Shown here: positions 7,505 to 17,400 of the stretch, one piece after another
Layout: the number at the start of each line of letters is the position of its first letter
Numbering within the stretch: the stretch's first letter is position 1
Assembly (NCBI GenBank): GCA_036768485.1
Contig: JAVLUZ010000142.1
Span: 2,851,848 to 2,915,847 of the forward strand
DNA length: 64,000 bases
From: Mermis nigrescens
Lineage: Eukaryota > Nematoda > Enoplea > Mermithida > Mermithidae
Direction of reading: 5' to 3'
Translations under genes and position numbers: made by a program
The notes under the pieces: generated by a model
The model's database searches: none
Told to the model about the DNA's origin: nothing
Seen by the model: only the letters and a program-made list of their open reading frames with translations

Positions 7505-7849
7505 ATACTTTTGTTTTTTTTTTGAAATTTCCAATCTTTACAAAATAATTTCCAAATTTTACAAAATAATTTCCAAATTCTACAAAAAAGTTTCCAAATT
7601 TTACAAAAAAGTTTCCAAATTCTACAAAATAATTTCCAAATTTTACAAAAAAGTTTCCAAATTTTACAAAACACCTATACTTAACCATATAAAAAAGTTT
7701 CCAAATTTTACAAAATAATTTCCATTTTTTACAAAAAAGTTTCCAAATTTTACAAAAAAAGTTTCCAAATTTTACAAAATAATTTCCAAATTTTACAAAA
7801 AAGTTTCCAAATTTTACAAAATAATTTCCAAATCTTACAAAATATATCT
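7383..7849. repeat. Right terminal inverted repeat with 20-bp tandem array
   Basis: The mirror of the left end. It begins inside the integrase reading frame, covers the chromodomain and the stop codon, and continues as an array of about 20-bp units (core TTTCCAAATTTTACAAAA, alternating AAAAAAG and AAAATAA spacers) from about 7526 to 7849. The array ends at the unrelated sequence after 7849. Such arrays at Polinton ends can expand and contract by unequal exchange. Confidence 0.92.
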
Positions 7850-8768
7850 GATTTTTTTCGTTAAACCCGTATCTTCATGTTTTATTGTCTCATAATCTTA
7901 TTAAGTATTATGCACGTTTTCAGTGTGTTCATACAAAAGATCTGCAGTCTACAGAGTGATCCTCTAGCTTTGGGTTGGGGGAGATCTGTGCGAGACTGTG
8001 GACCCTTTGTAACCTTTTTCACAACCACCTTTTCCACACTATGGGTTACTAAATGTTGCTTATAGAAGTTCTGGTGCACTGTTTTATCGTATTTGTTAAA
8101 TCTCTCAAATTTCCAGCTCGGCGAATTAAAAGATACGTGTTGTAGCATACCTACAGTAACCCCATGCACTATATTTTGCGTACGTTATTTTTGACTCATA
8201 TACATCTAATTTATTGAATTTCAGCTTTATTTGACTGTTAGTTTGTGAGATATAGAAAATCCAGAAAGCTACAGTATACCTACAGTAAGACAATGTACAA
8301 AGAATTTGTGTCTCGCGTATATGCTGTTTCTCAAATTTAAGCTCAATCCGGCCATTGGTTCAAAAAATACGTGTTATAACATAGCTACAGTAAGCCGGTG
8401 CACGATTTTCCGTATACATTATTTTTAGCATGTAGTCTTTACATTCTGAACATTTCAGCTCAATCCGGCCATTGGTTCATGATTTATAGCGGTTTTATGA
8501 TTTGGTGTAAACTACTCGAGTGTAAAGTGTAAAGTGTTCAAGTGATACCCGAGTTAGAATATTGTAAGGATTTAGTATGGTAAGCGGTGTTCATAGTTAT
8601 CCCCTAAAGAATAAAATTCTGATAGATTCCCCCATTTTTCGTATATCCCCCCTGCATTAAAAAGTTGCTCTTGCTGTAGTGTAAAGTATACCTGGTTGAC
8701 TTGATCCGCAAATTTAAAATAGTCTCCAGTATACCCCATAGTTGAGGTTAACTATAGTGTGACGTTAT
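7850..8768. other. No gene; divergent tandem repeats
   Basis: No coding sequence recognised. Between about 8110 and 8485 there are three diverged units of about 115-130 bp that share ACGTGTT, CTACAGTAA, TGCAC and a CCGGCCATTGGTTCA block. The CTACAGTA motif also occurs in the foldback insertion at 1730-2282. A unit this close to the retroelement at 8894 might be part of its 5' region. Confidence 0.5.
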
Positions 8769-8875
8769 CCCTAGATCGCAACACAAAACATATGTAGCCT
8801 ATGCTTCAACACAGGACTATGCTTCAACACAGCCTATGCTTAAGCACGGGCTATACTTTGTGTTGCGATCTAGGG
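8769..8875. repeat. Perfect-arm hairpin with internal 17-bp repeats
   Basis: Bases 8769-8787 (CCCTAGATCGCAACACAAA) and 8857-8875 are exact inverted repeats of 19 bp. The 69-bp loop contains three tandem copies of a unit TATGCTTCAACACAG or near variants. It sits directly upstream of the retroelement reading frames. Confidence 0.85.
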
Positions 8876-8893
8876 AGACACGCTTAACTACTA

Positions 8894-11110
8894 ATGTTAA
8901 CTAAAAAACGTATGCTTCGGAAGAAACATAATGTTTATCACTCCACCGATACAAAAATCAAATATAAATCTTTTTGTAGAAAATTGGATTTTGAAATTAA
9001 AAATTTATCTGTTTCTGAAGAAATTAATCTTCTTTCTGACAAAAGTTTAAAATCATTTTATAAATTTGTCAATAATCGGTTGAATAATCATAGCTCTTTT
9101 CCACCTCTTTTTCATGACCACAAAATCGTTTTTGATCCTTTAGAAAGGGTAAATTTGTTTAATAATTACTTTTCTTCTGTTTTTTCTGTTGATAATAATC
9201 ATCTTCCTTTTTTAGATTCGATGACTGGTTTTGCTTTGCAAACCATTCATTTTGACGCTTGAATGTGCAACTGGTTTTAAATCAAATAAAAGGTTCTTTT
9301 TCTATTGGTCCCGATGGACTCTGTCATTTTTCCTTGAAAAAACTTTCAAATTATCTTGCTGAGCCTTTAGCTAGTATCTTTAATGTTTCTTTTTTGACTA
9401 GCACTATCCCCAATTTATGGAAATTGGCAAATGTAACCCCAGTCTTTAAAAAAGGTGACGCGGCTTTAGTGAGTAATTACAGGCCGATTTCTATTTGCTG
9501 CTCATCAAGTAAAATCATGGAAAATTTGATTAATTCAAAAATTGTCGATTTTCTCACTACAAACAGACTCTTATCTTCTTCTCAGTTTGGTTTTCAAAAA
9601 TCAAAGTCTTGTGAATTACAACTACTTAAATGTAAACACAGTTGGACGGTATCTTTGAGTAATAGGACTCCTGTCCCTGCTATCTAAGCTTTTATATAAG
9701 CTCTCAAAATATGGAATAAAAGGTCTACTTTTTAATTGGCTTGATTCCTTTTTACATGGTCGGTCTCAGCGTGTTTGTATTGACGGAGTTTTTTCTGATT
9801 TCATGCCTGTTGGCAGTGGTGTCCCCCAAGGTAGTTGTATTAGTCCTACTTTATTCTTAATTTATGTTAATGACCTATGTAATTTGATTGAATATAGTAA
9901 AATTTACCTCTTTGCCGATGATGTCAAAATCTTTGGTCCATCTTCTGATTATCATTTAATACAAAAAGATCTGGACAATATTTATATTTGGTCTATAAAT
10001 TGGCAACTTCCTGTTGCTTCGGAAAAATGTGCAGTTTTAAATCTTGATAAAAATAATCCAAAAAAGCTTTATCCTTTGAATAATATAAATATTCCAAATG
10101 ATATTTGTTCCGTTCATGATCTGGGTGTTTATATTTCCCACAATCTCAATTGTAAGGAACATTTAAATCAAATAATTAAAAAAGCTGTTTCTCGTTGTTT
10201 TCTAATACACAAAGCTTTTCTTTCTTGTGATAAAGAAATTTTAGTTAGGGCTTATACTACTTATGTAAGACCTATGCTTGAGTATGCTGTTTCTGTATGG
10301 AATCCATATTATGCAAATGATATAAATCGTCTTGAAAAATGTTCAGCATAAATTTACCAAACGTCTTTTTGGTTTTAATAGCAATTTATCCTATCTTGAA
10401 CGCCTGAAGCTTCTTAAACTGCCTTCTTTAAAACTTCGTCATCTTCACATATGTCTATGTCTCATGTATCAAATTATTAATGGTTTATCTTGTATTAATG
10501 CTAATGAATTCTTCATTTTTAATCAAGGCACTACCCGATCAGTTAACAGTCGTAAAGTTACGCTACCAGTTGTCCGTTCCAATGCTCACCTCAACGATTT
10601 TTCGCAAAGATACCGAAAAATCTGGAACTCCTTACCTGATTAAATTGTCTCTTCTCCCAAAATCGGTTTGTTCAAAAAAGAGCTCCTAAACATTGATTTT
10701 ACAAATTTATTGTTGGGGCATACCCATACGTGGGCAGCAAGAAAATTCTGGGGGGGGTCCAAGATTTTTTGAAGGTGAAAAAATGGCCTTAAAAATGGTG
10801 ATATGGCGATAAAAACACCATTTTTCGACGTTTCTCATCGAGCACTATCCATTGGCATCAAAAAATTGCGAAAAAGACGAAAAAAATTTTCAAAAATTGA
10901 TTTCTGGGGGTTCTTTTGATTTCTGGGGGTCTTTTGGTTTCTGGGGGGTCCAGACCCCCCCAGATCCCCCACGCCCATGTGTGGGCATACCTAGTTGTAT
11001 CACTTTCGTGATCTGTGTATGTCCTTTTGTTCAGTCGCTATTTTATCATGTATTTGCGTTTTATCAATTTTCGTGTATTTTTCTGACAATAAACACTTTC
11101 TGCTTTCTTC
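8894..11110 (+). mobile_element. Degraded CR1/jockey-like non-LTR retrotransposon
   Basis: Four rightward frames (8894-9262, 9259-9687, 9803-10351, 10332-10643) form a broken reverse transcriptase of the jockey/CR1 type. Visible blocks: GPDGLCHFSL, VTPVFKKGDA, SNYRPISI, GVPQGSCISPTLFLIYVNDL, the catalytic FADD (FADDVKIFG) and the thumb region DLGVYISHNLN. The frames shift at about 9260, near 9690 and near 10340. The endonuclease and ORF1 are absent, so the copy is 5'-truncated. A polyadenylation-like AATAAA lies near 11090. A hAT-like MITE has inserted in the 3' tail at 10725-10983. Confidence 0.85.
10725..10983 (+). mobile_element. MITE family 1 (hAT-like, 259 bp), exact 8-bp target duplication
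   Basis: Flanked by GGCATACC at 10717-10724 and 10984-10991, exact. Ends are imperfect inverted repeats (CATACGTGGGC and GCCCATGTGTG). The core has TCATCGAGCACTATCCATTG and homopolymer-rich, G-run-rich arms. At least nine more copies of the family occur in the window. The 8-bp duplication points to the hAT superfamily. Confidence 0.9.
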
Positions 11111-11173
11111 TTTCTTCTACAGGCAGATGCAAAAATAATGGAAGACTAATGCTGCACCACAAAGTATAACATT

Positions 11174-11445
11174 TTATTCAACATCAACAGCTGACAAACA
11201 TTCAATAACAGATTCCTGATCTTCATCAGGAGCTACATTTTTGGTCATGTAAATAGAATCCGTAAAGCGCAACAACATCTGTTTTGATGGCTTAAAGCTA
11301 GAATTTTCAGATTCAGAAATTCAGAAATCTTTTCCCAATCCTTACGATAGGCCTGAACAAATTAGCTCCGTTTTCGTGCTGTGGTTTCAATTTCACCGCT
11401 GGATTCGCCTGAGCTAACATTTACAATGGCAGTTTCTTTCGACAT
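11174..11445 (-). pseudogene. Small broken gene or processed pseudogene
   Basis: A leftward frame opens at 11445 (MSKETAIVNVSSGESSGEIE) and closes after about 27 codons. A second frame continues with AYRKDWEKI, and a third covers SFKPSKQMLLRFTDSIYMTK and a DEDQESVIECLSAVDVE ending at a stop at 11174. An AATAAA overlaps that stop. Together they suggest a protein of about 90 residues, broken by two frame changes. I do not recognise the family. The lack of introns would fit a processed pseudogene, but no poly(A) tract is visible. Confidence 0.45.
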
Positions 11446-11978
11446 AGGAAATTTAAATTATAACATGTATCTACACTAATATATTATACAAAGGCACTAA
11501 TCGGCTATCTCCTGAACAGAGAACAGATAATTTTACATATACTGCTCAAGGGCCTAAGCTAAAGAGGTCGCATTATTTACAATACACATTATTCGAAAAA
11601 CAGTTTCTGTGCTTAAAACAGTGACCGCCAATTTTCAGTTGCACTTACATCATCTTGTCTTTTGAAAAAATAGATAATACTAATTGTATGTACTTCAGTA
11701 GCAAGCAAATCCTTACGTTTTGAAATATATCAAAGAAAATGTTTATAGGCGCTTTGCAAACGTCTATGAAACTGATAAAAACAATTAGACGGTGTGTAAA
11801 GCTATGTATTTCTGCACTTCGTGATATTAAGTGAATAAATGAATGAATGAATGAATGAATGATTTACTACGGAAGCACGAAACTTATTTGGATATAGTTA
11901 TAACTAAGCACTTAGGTAGGTCTTAACTATGAACGGAAGAAATTCTTAATGTGAAACAACTAACTAAGTACAGTAAGT
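11446..11978. other. No gene; (TGAA)n microsatellite
   Basis: No coding sequence recognised. A (TGAA)n tract lies at about 11830-11862, and tandem GTACAGTAA units precede the target site of the next retrotransposon. Confidence 0.6.
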
Positions 11979-11993
11979 ACAGTAAGAAGGTTA
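11979..11993. repeat. Target-site duplication, 3' side of the non-LTR element
   Basis: ACAGTAAGAAGGTTA, identical to 17161-17175 on the other side of the element. Confidence 0.9.
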
Positions 11994-12074
11994 GTGATAG
12001 TGATGAAGGGGTGGGCGAAAGCCCTTCACGCAGGCTAAGAAGCCCATTGTGTACCCCACGGAAACTTTTGAGAG

Positions 12075-13409
12075 CTAGTCGCACAAACGTTTTGAGGCTT
12101 TAATAAACCCCAAAAGTTGAGCAACAGGCACCTGTAAAACTGCCGAGGGTTCAATATGTGGAGCATGGAAGAACCTAGCTCTCAACTTATCAAACCCAGG
12201 GCAGTGACAAAGGAAGTGGATAGAATCCTCTTCTGTGAGCAGACATTTAGCGCATTTGGGGTTGTCAGAAACCCCAATAGTACATAGGTGTCTGTTGAGG
12301 GGACAGTGTCCAGTTAAGAGACCTATTACTGTCTTAAGCAGCTTACGACTTAAGCTGATCAAGGAGCTGGCTATTTTCTTGCATGGCCTCTCCATAAAGG
12401 ATCTGGCCTGACGACAAGTCTTTTGCTCACTCCAATATTGAACATGTTGTTCCCTGACCCAGCTGTTGATGTCAGCCTTAGCAACAGCTCTGGAGACAGC
12501 AACTACCGGTTCTGGGCCAACATGTTTACGTGCTGATCCCATTTTTGCAGCATGATCCGCAAATTCATTGCCCTCAATGCCGCAGTGACCTGGGACCCAT
12601 AATAATTTGACATTGTTATACTGCGAGAGTTCTTGCAAAGCAAGAACACACTCGAGAACTAACTTTGAAGACACTTTTGGAGATAGAAGTGACTTCAGAG
12701 CAGATTGACTGTCAGAGCAAATAAAGATGTTCTCATTTCTGAGGGCCATCAATTCTCTGCTACGGCAGCATTGCAAAATAGCAAGTATTTCTGCCTGAAA
12801 GACAGTACACATACTGCCTAAGGTAAAATACCGCATCTGTTTTAAGTTCTGGAAATAGATGCCCGCGCCTGAGGTATTCACAAAGCGTGATCCATCAGTG
12901 TAGCAGACAATTCCAGGAGGCGAGAGAATATCCACTCTAGATTTTTCCCAGTCATCCCTAGTGGGAAACTGAATGGTATAAAGTCTACCAAAAATAAATT
13001 TTGGTACAATGAAGTCACTTGGCATTTTGAGCACTGGCCTAATGGCCTTAGCCCAAACAGCATTGTGACCTACAACCTTGCCTTTTGCATTCCAACTGCC
13101 AGCTATGTTTAGTCGATATGCCGCTGCCCTTGCACAACCCTCCACAAAGATATGCAGGGGAGGCAGGTCCAGCAAGACTTCCATGGCTGCAGTCGGTGTG
13201 GTGCACATGGCACTACAAATGCTGAGGCAAGCCATTCTATGTAAATGATTAAGCTGACATTTCACAGTAGACAAGTGTGCACGAGGCCACCAGATTAGTG
13301 CAGCATAGGTGATCATGGGTCTAATCACAGACACGAAAAGCCATCGCATGACTTGTGGTGATAGACCCCAGGATTTCCCTACAGCTCTACTGACATTGCC
13401 AGAATGCAT
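12075..13409 (-). pseudogene. Non-LTR ORF2, RT thumb end, RNase H and zinc-knuckle tail
   Basis: A 444-codon open stretch. It begins in the reverse transcriptase thumb region (LSPQVMRWLFVSVIRPMITYAA). RNase H follows: catalytic Asp in YTDGSRF, Glu in AEILAILQC, Asp in SDSQSALKSL and the VPGHCGIEGNEFAD block with His and Asp. A CxxC-x8-H-x4-C motif (CAKCLLTEEDSIHFLCHC) sits near the end. It lies one frame away from the upstream reverse transcriptase part (break near 13409-13450). Confidence 0.88.
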
Positions 13410-13446
13410 TAACAGCCTTCTGACATTTGACCTCTACATGATTGCG

Positions 13447-14472
13447 CTAGTTTAATTTTTGGTCCAAAATAAGTCCCAAAAATTTGACCTGGTTTGCACG
13501 TTGTAGTGGCATACCATAGAAAATTGGTGGTTTAAACCCATCAAGTTTCCGTTTATGAGTGAATAGCACCATTTCGGTTTTCTGTGGGTTCACAGATAGA
13601 CCATTATGGTGACACCACTGTTCCACCTTGGCTAAACCACTTTCCATAAGTGAGGAAATGGTGTCAAGGAACCTTCCAGTAACAAGGATTGCCAAATCAT
13701 CAGCATATCCTTGACTGTAGAGGCCAGACTTTTGCAAATTCTGCAAAAGTTCGTCCACCACAAGGCACCACAGCAAAGGAGATAGTACACCTCCTTGTGG
13801 ACAGCCTTTTGTGGTAGTAAAGATCATGCTGTCTCCATAAGAGTCAGTCATGATATGGCGAAATCTTAGCATAGCATCAATCCATTTAACAATGGTCTGA
13901 TGTATGCCATGATTGGATGCTGCTTTGCAGATAGCATTGAAGGTTGTATTGTCAAATGCCCCTTCAATGTCCAGAAAAACGCTCAGTGTGAATTGTTTGT
14001 TGTCTAATGCCCGTTCAATTCTAGAAACTAGTTCATGAAGGGCCGTATCAACAGACTTTCCACACTGATACGCATGTTGTGTAACATGTAAAGGATGTTC
14101 CAGCAAGGGACCATCTCTTATAAAGCGATCAATTAATCTTTCCATACACTTCAGTAAGAAGGAGGAAAGACTAATTGGTCTGAAGGATTTTGCCAGGTCA
14201 TAGGAACTACGCCCTGGCTTAGGGATAAAGATGACCTTTACTTGCCGCCAGGCTATTGGAACATAGCCAAGTGCTAGGCATCTTCGATAAATATTCACTA
14301 GGGGTCTCACCAGCATGTCCAGTCCTTCCTGCAAAAGAGCTGGAAAAATGCCATCAACCCCTGGAGTCTTGTAGGGTTCGAAGGACTTTACAGCCCAGCG
14401 AACCTTATCAGGTGTTATCACTCTGCAGGCCAGAACTTGGTCACCAAAGCCAGAAAAACTGGTTGGGCCCAA
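13447..14472 (-). pseudogene. Non-LTR ORF2, reverse transcriptase
   Basis: A 341-codon reverse transcriptase stretch with the expected blocks: KTPGVDGIFPALLQ, VKVIFIPKPGR, FRPISLSSFLLKCMERL, QHAYQCGKSVDTAL, FLDIEGAFDN, KGCPQGGVLSPLLW and the catalytic YADD in GYADDLAILVTG. It is the catalytic half of target-primed reverse transcription in intact relatives. The N-terminal join to the endonuclease is broken between 14472 and about 14600. Confidence 0.92.
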
Positions 14473-14616
14473 TGTGTCCGGATATGCCTCATTTCCAACT
14501 GCAAAGCTGCCAGGAAAGTGAGTGTCAAGAAGGTGAAGCAGGGTTTCCCTTCGGTTGAGTGTATACTGACCCGAAGGTAGTTTTAATGAGCCAACTTCAC
14601 CTACTTGAGGTTTACA

Positions 14617-15744
14617 TCAAATGCGGCGAAGCCTAGCAGCATCCGACATTTTTCCAATGTTGGAGCAGTAGTCCTGCCAGCACAATTGCTTTCTAATGCG
14701 TATAAGATGCTTATACTCCTGTCGAACCTTGCGGTAATCAGCCCAATCGGAAATTGATTGAGATAATTTCGCTTGATTCCAAGCTCTCCTACTTTTCTTA
14801 CGGAGGTCTTGGAGCTCCCTATTCCACCAGGGAATAGGTTTGCTCTTTTCCCTCTGTAATGTGCAGGAGTTCTCATATGAGGATGTAAGTGCTTGCTGTA
14901 CAAAGTCAACAGCACCCTCTACGTCCTCTTTTGTTGAGCAACTAGGAACCCAAGAACCCAAGCGACTACTAAGGTGCTGCTTAAAAGAGCCCAATTAGTG
15001 GACCTTGGATTCCTGTACAACCTAGAAGAAAAGGAATCAGCATGTAAAGAGAAGCGTATCTGTCTGTGGTCAGATAGAGACTCCTCTTGTGAGACATGCC
15101 AGTTTCTAATATCATTAGTGAGGTCGAGAGAACATAAGGTTAGATCAATAACCTCCTGTCTCTTTGCCACAACAAATGTAGGTTCGCTTCCCTATTTAAT
15201 AAAATTAAATTGGTTGAGGCTAAATATTCAGCAAGTGCAGTCCCACGTTTATTGGTATCGCTGCTGCCCCACAAGTTGTGGTGAGCATTGGCGTCACACC
15301 CAATAATTAGTGGTATCTGCTTTTTACTGCAGTAGTCAACCAGAAGAGAAAAGCTCTACCTGGAGGTAAATGAGGAGAGTCAAAAGGCAGGTATGCTGAT
15401 GTAACAATGATGTTACGCCAGTGCCCTGCACTTTTATAACTTAACTCAACAGACACCATGTCACGGTTGCTGAATTGTTGGAGGAGCACTGGGTTAAGTT
15501 TCCGTGAGACAAGCACGCAAGCCCTTGGTCCTTGTACCACAGTCCCTACTAACACAGTATATTGTTTATCATTTAATCCACATACCTTGTTCTTATAGAT
15601 CCAAGGCTCCTGGATCAACGCTAGTTTTGTCTGCAGTTTTGCTAGGCAGCGACTAAGTACACCAGTCGCACCTTGGCTATGCTGCAAGTTGATCTGGAAT
15701 AATTCCAGTACTGATTGGGATGGGAGAGTACTAGTACCAACCAT
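14617..15744 (-). pseudogene. Non-LTR ORF2, apurinic-like endonuclease region
   Basis: Leftward fragments at 15307-15744, 14919-15170 and 14617-14994. The first has the endonuclease opening FQINLQHSQGA and the catalytic-Glu block ALIQEPW. The middle fragment has the terminal LSDHRQIRFSL (SDH motif). The last is the linker towards the reverse transcriptase (WWNRELQDLRKKSRRAWNQA). Frames shift around 15180-15310 and 14920-14990. Confidence 0.85.
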
Positions 15745-15769
15745 CCTAATCTATGTACAAATTATGCGC

Positions 15770-16916
15770 TTATTCCAACTTGGTATGTGTCATCAAAGTG
15801 ACACGCCCAAGTTTGAAATAAGGCCTGAAGTCCAGCTGCTTAAGCACCTGGACCGATGGATGGTCCACTCCCAGGACAAAGAAGGTTTGACCTTCTTTTT
15901 CCTCCCGTTTGTAGATTCTCCAAAGGCCAGTGCACAAACCAGGGTTCTGGTTCTGCAGTCTGGAAAACACAGAGTCCCTGTCAGCTAAGCCAGGAAAAAC
16001 ACTGTGAACTTGGTCAACTTGGGAAGTTCTGATTTGCTGCAAACGCGCAGATCAGCTCCTTCCCAAGGTGGATCGAGATTAGCTAAGGTATTCTTCAGCC
16101 AATCCAGAGTGAACTGATCTGCACATGTCATATAAAAACGCCATGTGACAGGCCAGAAGAGTGAAACCTTGGAGGGGTCTTGCTAGTGCTTGCGACCTGA
16201 TCCAAGGCTGTAGTTAAGACAGCTGTGAGTGTATCAAGCTTATCAGCTGGAATGCCGCCTTCGCTGCTGAAGTCGACAATACCAACTTTCAGTGATTCCT
16301 CAACTGCTGCTTTATAACTAGAAGGTTTTTTAGACCTTTTAGCTGGCTGTGTCAGGCTAGTGGGCGTGTCATCCTTAGGATGTCGCCACTTGGCCTGTTT
16401 GTTGGGCTTAGGAGTTGGGTGTGCAACAGCAATTGCTTGCTGTGCTCCCCACTACTAATTGCCCTAGATTCTGAGGGAGCTGGGTCCTCCTGAGCAGTAT
16501 TCTGCCCAGTGCCCCTGCTCGAATCAGAACCTGTAACTTCAGGCAGGTTAGTGCCAGATCCCTGTAGGGCTCTGGCAGCACGAGCCTGCTTACGAAGTTT
16601 TCGTTTCTGGGCCCCAGTGAGTTGCTTGCGCAAATTTTATGGAGCTCAGTTTCTCCGAAAGGTTCTCCAAAGGAGTCCCTTTCGCAGGTGTTCCAGTAGC
16701 ATCGCCCTCAACTGCCACCTGGTTCCCTATGGCAACTGAGGAGCCACAAGTAGCTTGACCACCAGTGATGCCCTGTGACAACACACCACTAGTTGGGCTG
16801 CAAGTAGCATGACCACCAACATTGCCTTGCAACGACACAGTGCTGGCTGGGTCTCCGGAGATTTTAGAACCCTCGTCTGCTGGATACTGAGGGCCGGTCT
16901 CTAATAACTCCATCAT
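15770..16916 (-). pseudogene. Non-LTR ORF1 (gag-like)
   Basis: Three leftward fragments. 16590-16916 opens at a plausible ORF1 start (MMELLETGPQYPADEG) and is Gly/Ser/Thr-rich and repetitive (GGHATC, GGQATC). 16352-16633 has the basic LTGAQKRKLRKQARAARA stretch seen in ORF1 proteins of arthropod non-LTR elements. 15770-16042 has the C-terminal part (VFFVLGVDHPSV-like block). The frame is broken near 16600 and 16100-16350. In relatives ORF1 binds element RNA. Confidence 0.7.
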
Positions 16917-17160
16917 GGTTATAGAACAGTGAGTTGGTTCATGGCTGACAAACTCAGCAAGTTGACAGTTAGGGTCCCAGCAGGGCCCCTAGTGATCCCT
17001 TAATGGGCTCACCCTGCCAACTTCTGACGGCCACCAACCGCCAGACATGCCCAGTAGCCACTCAAGCCCTGGGGAGCAGCTCTTAGTCTGGCCTCTCAGT
17101 TAACTTCATTGAGGCACTCAAACCCCTCCACTACGATAAAGTGGCTGCTCATCGGAGGGG

Positions 17161-17175
17161 ACAGTAAGAAGGTTA
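17161..17175. repeat. Target-site duplication, 5' side of the non-LTR element
   Basis: ACAGTAAGAAGGTTA, identical to 11979-11993. Confidence 0.9.
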
Positions 17176-17214
17176 ATGTATGATAATCATTATAACTTGC
17201 TGTTTAAGTTTTGA

Positions 17215-17400
17215 AAATTCTCCTGAATTCTCCTAGATTTTCAGGATTCTCCTGAATTCTCCTGACATTTTAAAATTCTCCTGCATTCTCCTGCATGTTT
17301 ACAATTTCTCCTGAAAAGCCCATTCTCCTGCTCCTGCTCCTGAAAATTTTAGATTCTCCTGAATTCAGGAGAATTCTCCTGCACCTGGCAACCCTGATAT
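17215..17400. repeat. Degenerate TTCTCCTGA tandem repeat
   Basis: About fifteen copies of ATTCTCCTG(A/C) variants, ending in CACCTGGCAACCCTG. That terminal sequence resembles the TIR of widespread hAT MITEs (CAGGGTTGCCAGG on the other strand), so this may be the end of a further hAT element; I do not see its other end. Confidence 0.6.

Larger units (their letters stand above)
1..7849. mobile_element. Compact Polinton/Maverick-like virus-derived element
   Basis: A near-complete element of the Polinton/Maverick (adintovirus-related) class. It carries integrase, packaging ATPase, major and minor capsid proteins, an adenain-like protease and several small Polinton-associated proteins. Genes are divergent: eight run leftward from about 5912 and two run rightward from 5998. 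Inverted repeats bound it on both sides; the left one runs off the window start, so the left target duplication cannot be seen. Polintons are usually 15-20 kb and encode a protein-primed DNA polymerase B; none is visible here and no space is left for one. Three structural genes carry frameshifts, and the protease gene is also split by an insertion, so this copy is degraded. Confidence 0.9.
11994..17160 (-). mobile_element. Full-length non-LTR retrotransposon with RNase H (decayed)
   Basis: A 5167-bp leftward element bounded by the 15-bp direct repeat ACAGTAAGAAGGTTA at 11979-11993 and 17161-17175. In transcription order it has a GC-rich 5' region (17160 to about 16917), ORF1 (about 16916-15770), endonuclease (15744 to about 14919), reverse transcriptase (14472-13447), RNase H and a Cys-rich tail (13409-12075), and a short 3' UTR. 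The domain set (APE endonuclease, RT, RNase H) fits the I/LOA/jockey side of the non-LTR tree. Several frameshifts and stops interrupt the frames. Its base composition (near 48% GC by eye) is richer than the surroundings. Confidence 0.93.

Noticed and set aside
7354..7688. Leftward open frames with repeated FCKIWKLF and FVKFGN units
   Set aside because: They are translations of the terminal 20-bp tandem array in a frame opposite to the integrase and carry no conserved protein.
12075..15744. Rightward open frames opposite the non-LTR element
   Set aside because: They are shadows of the leftward retrotransposon frames.
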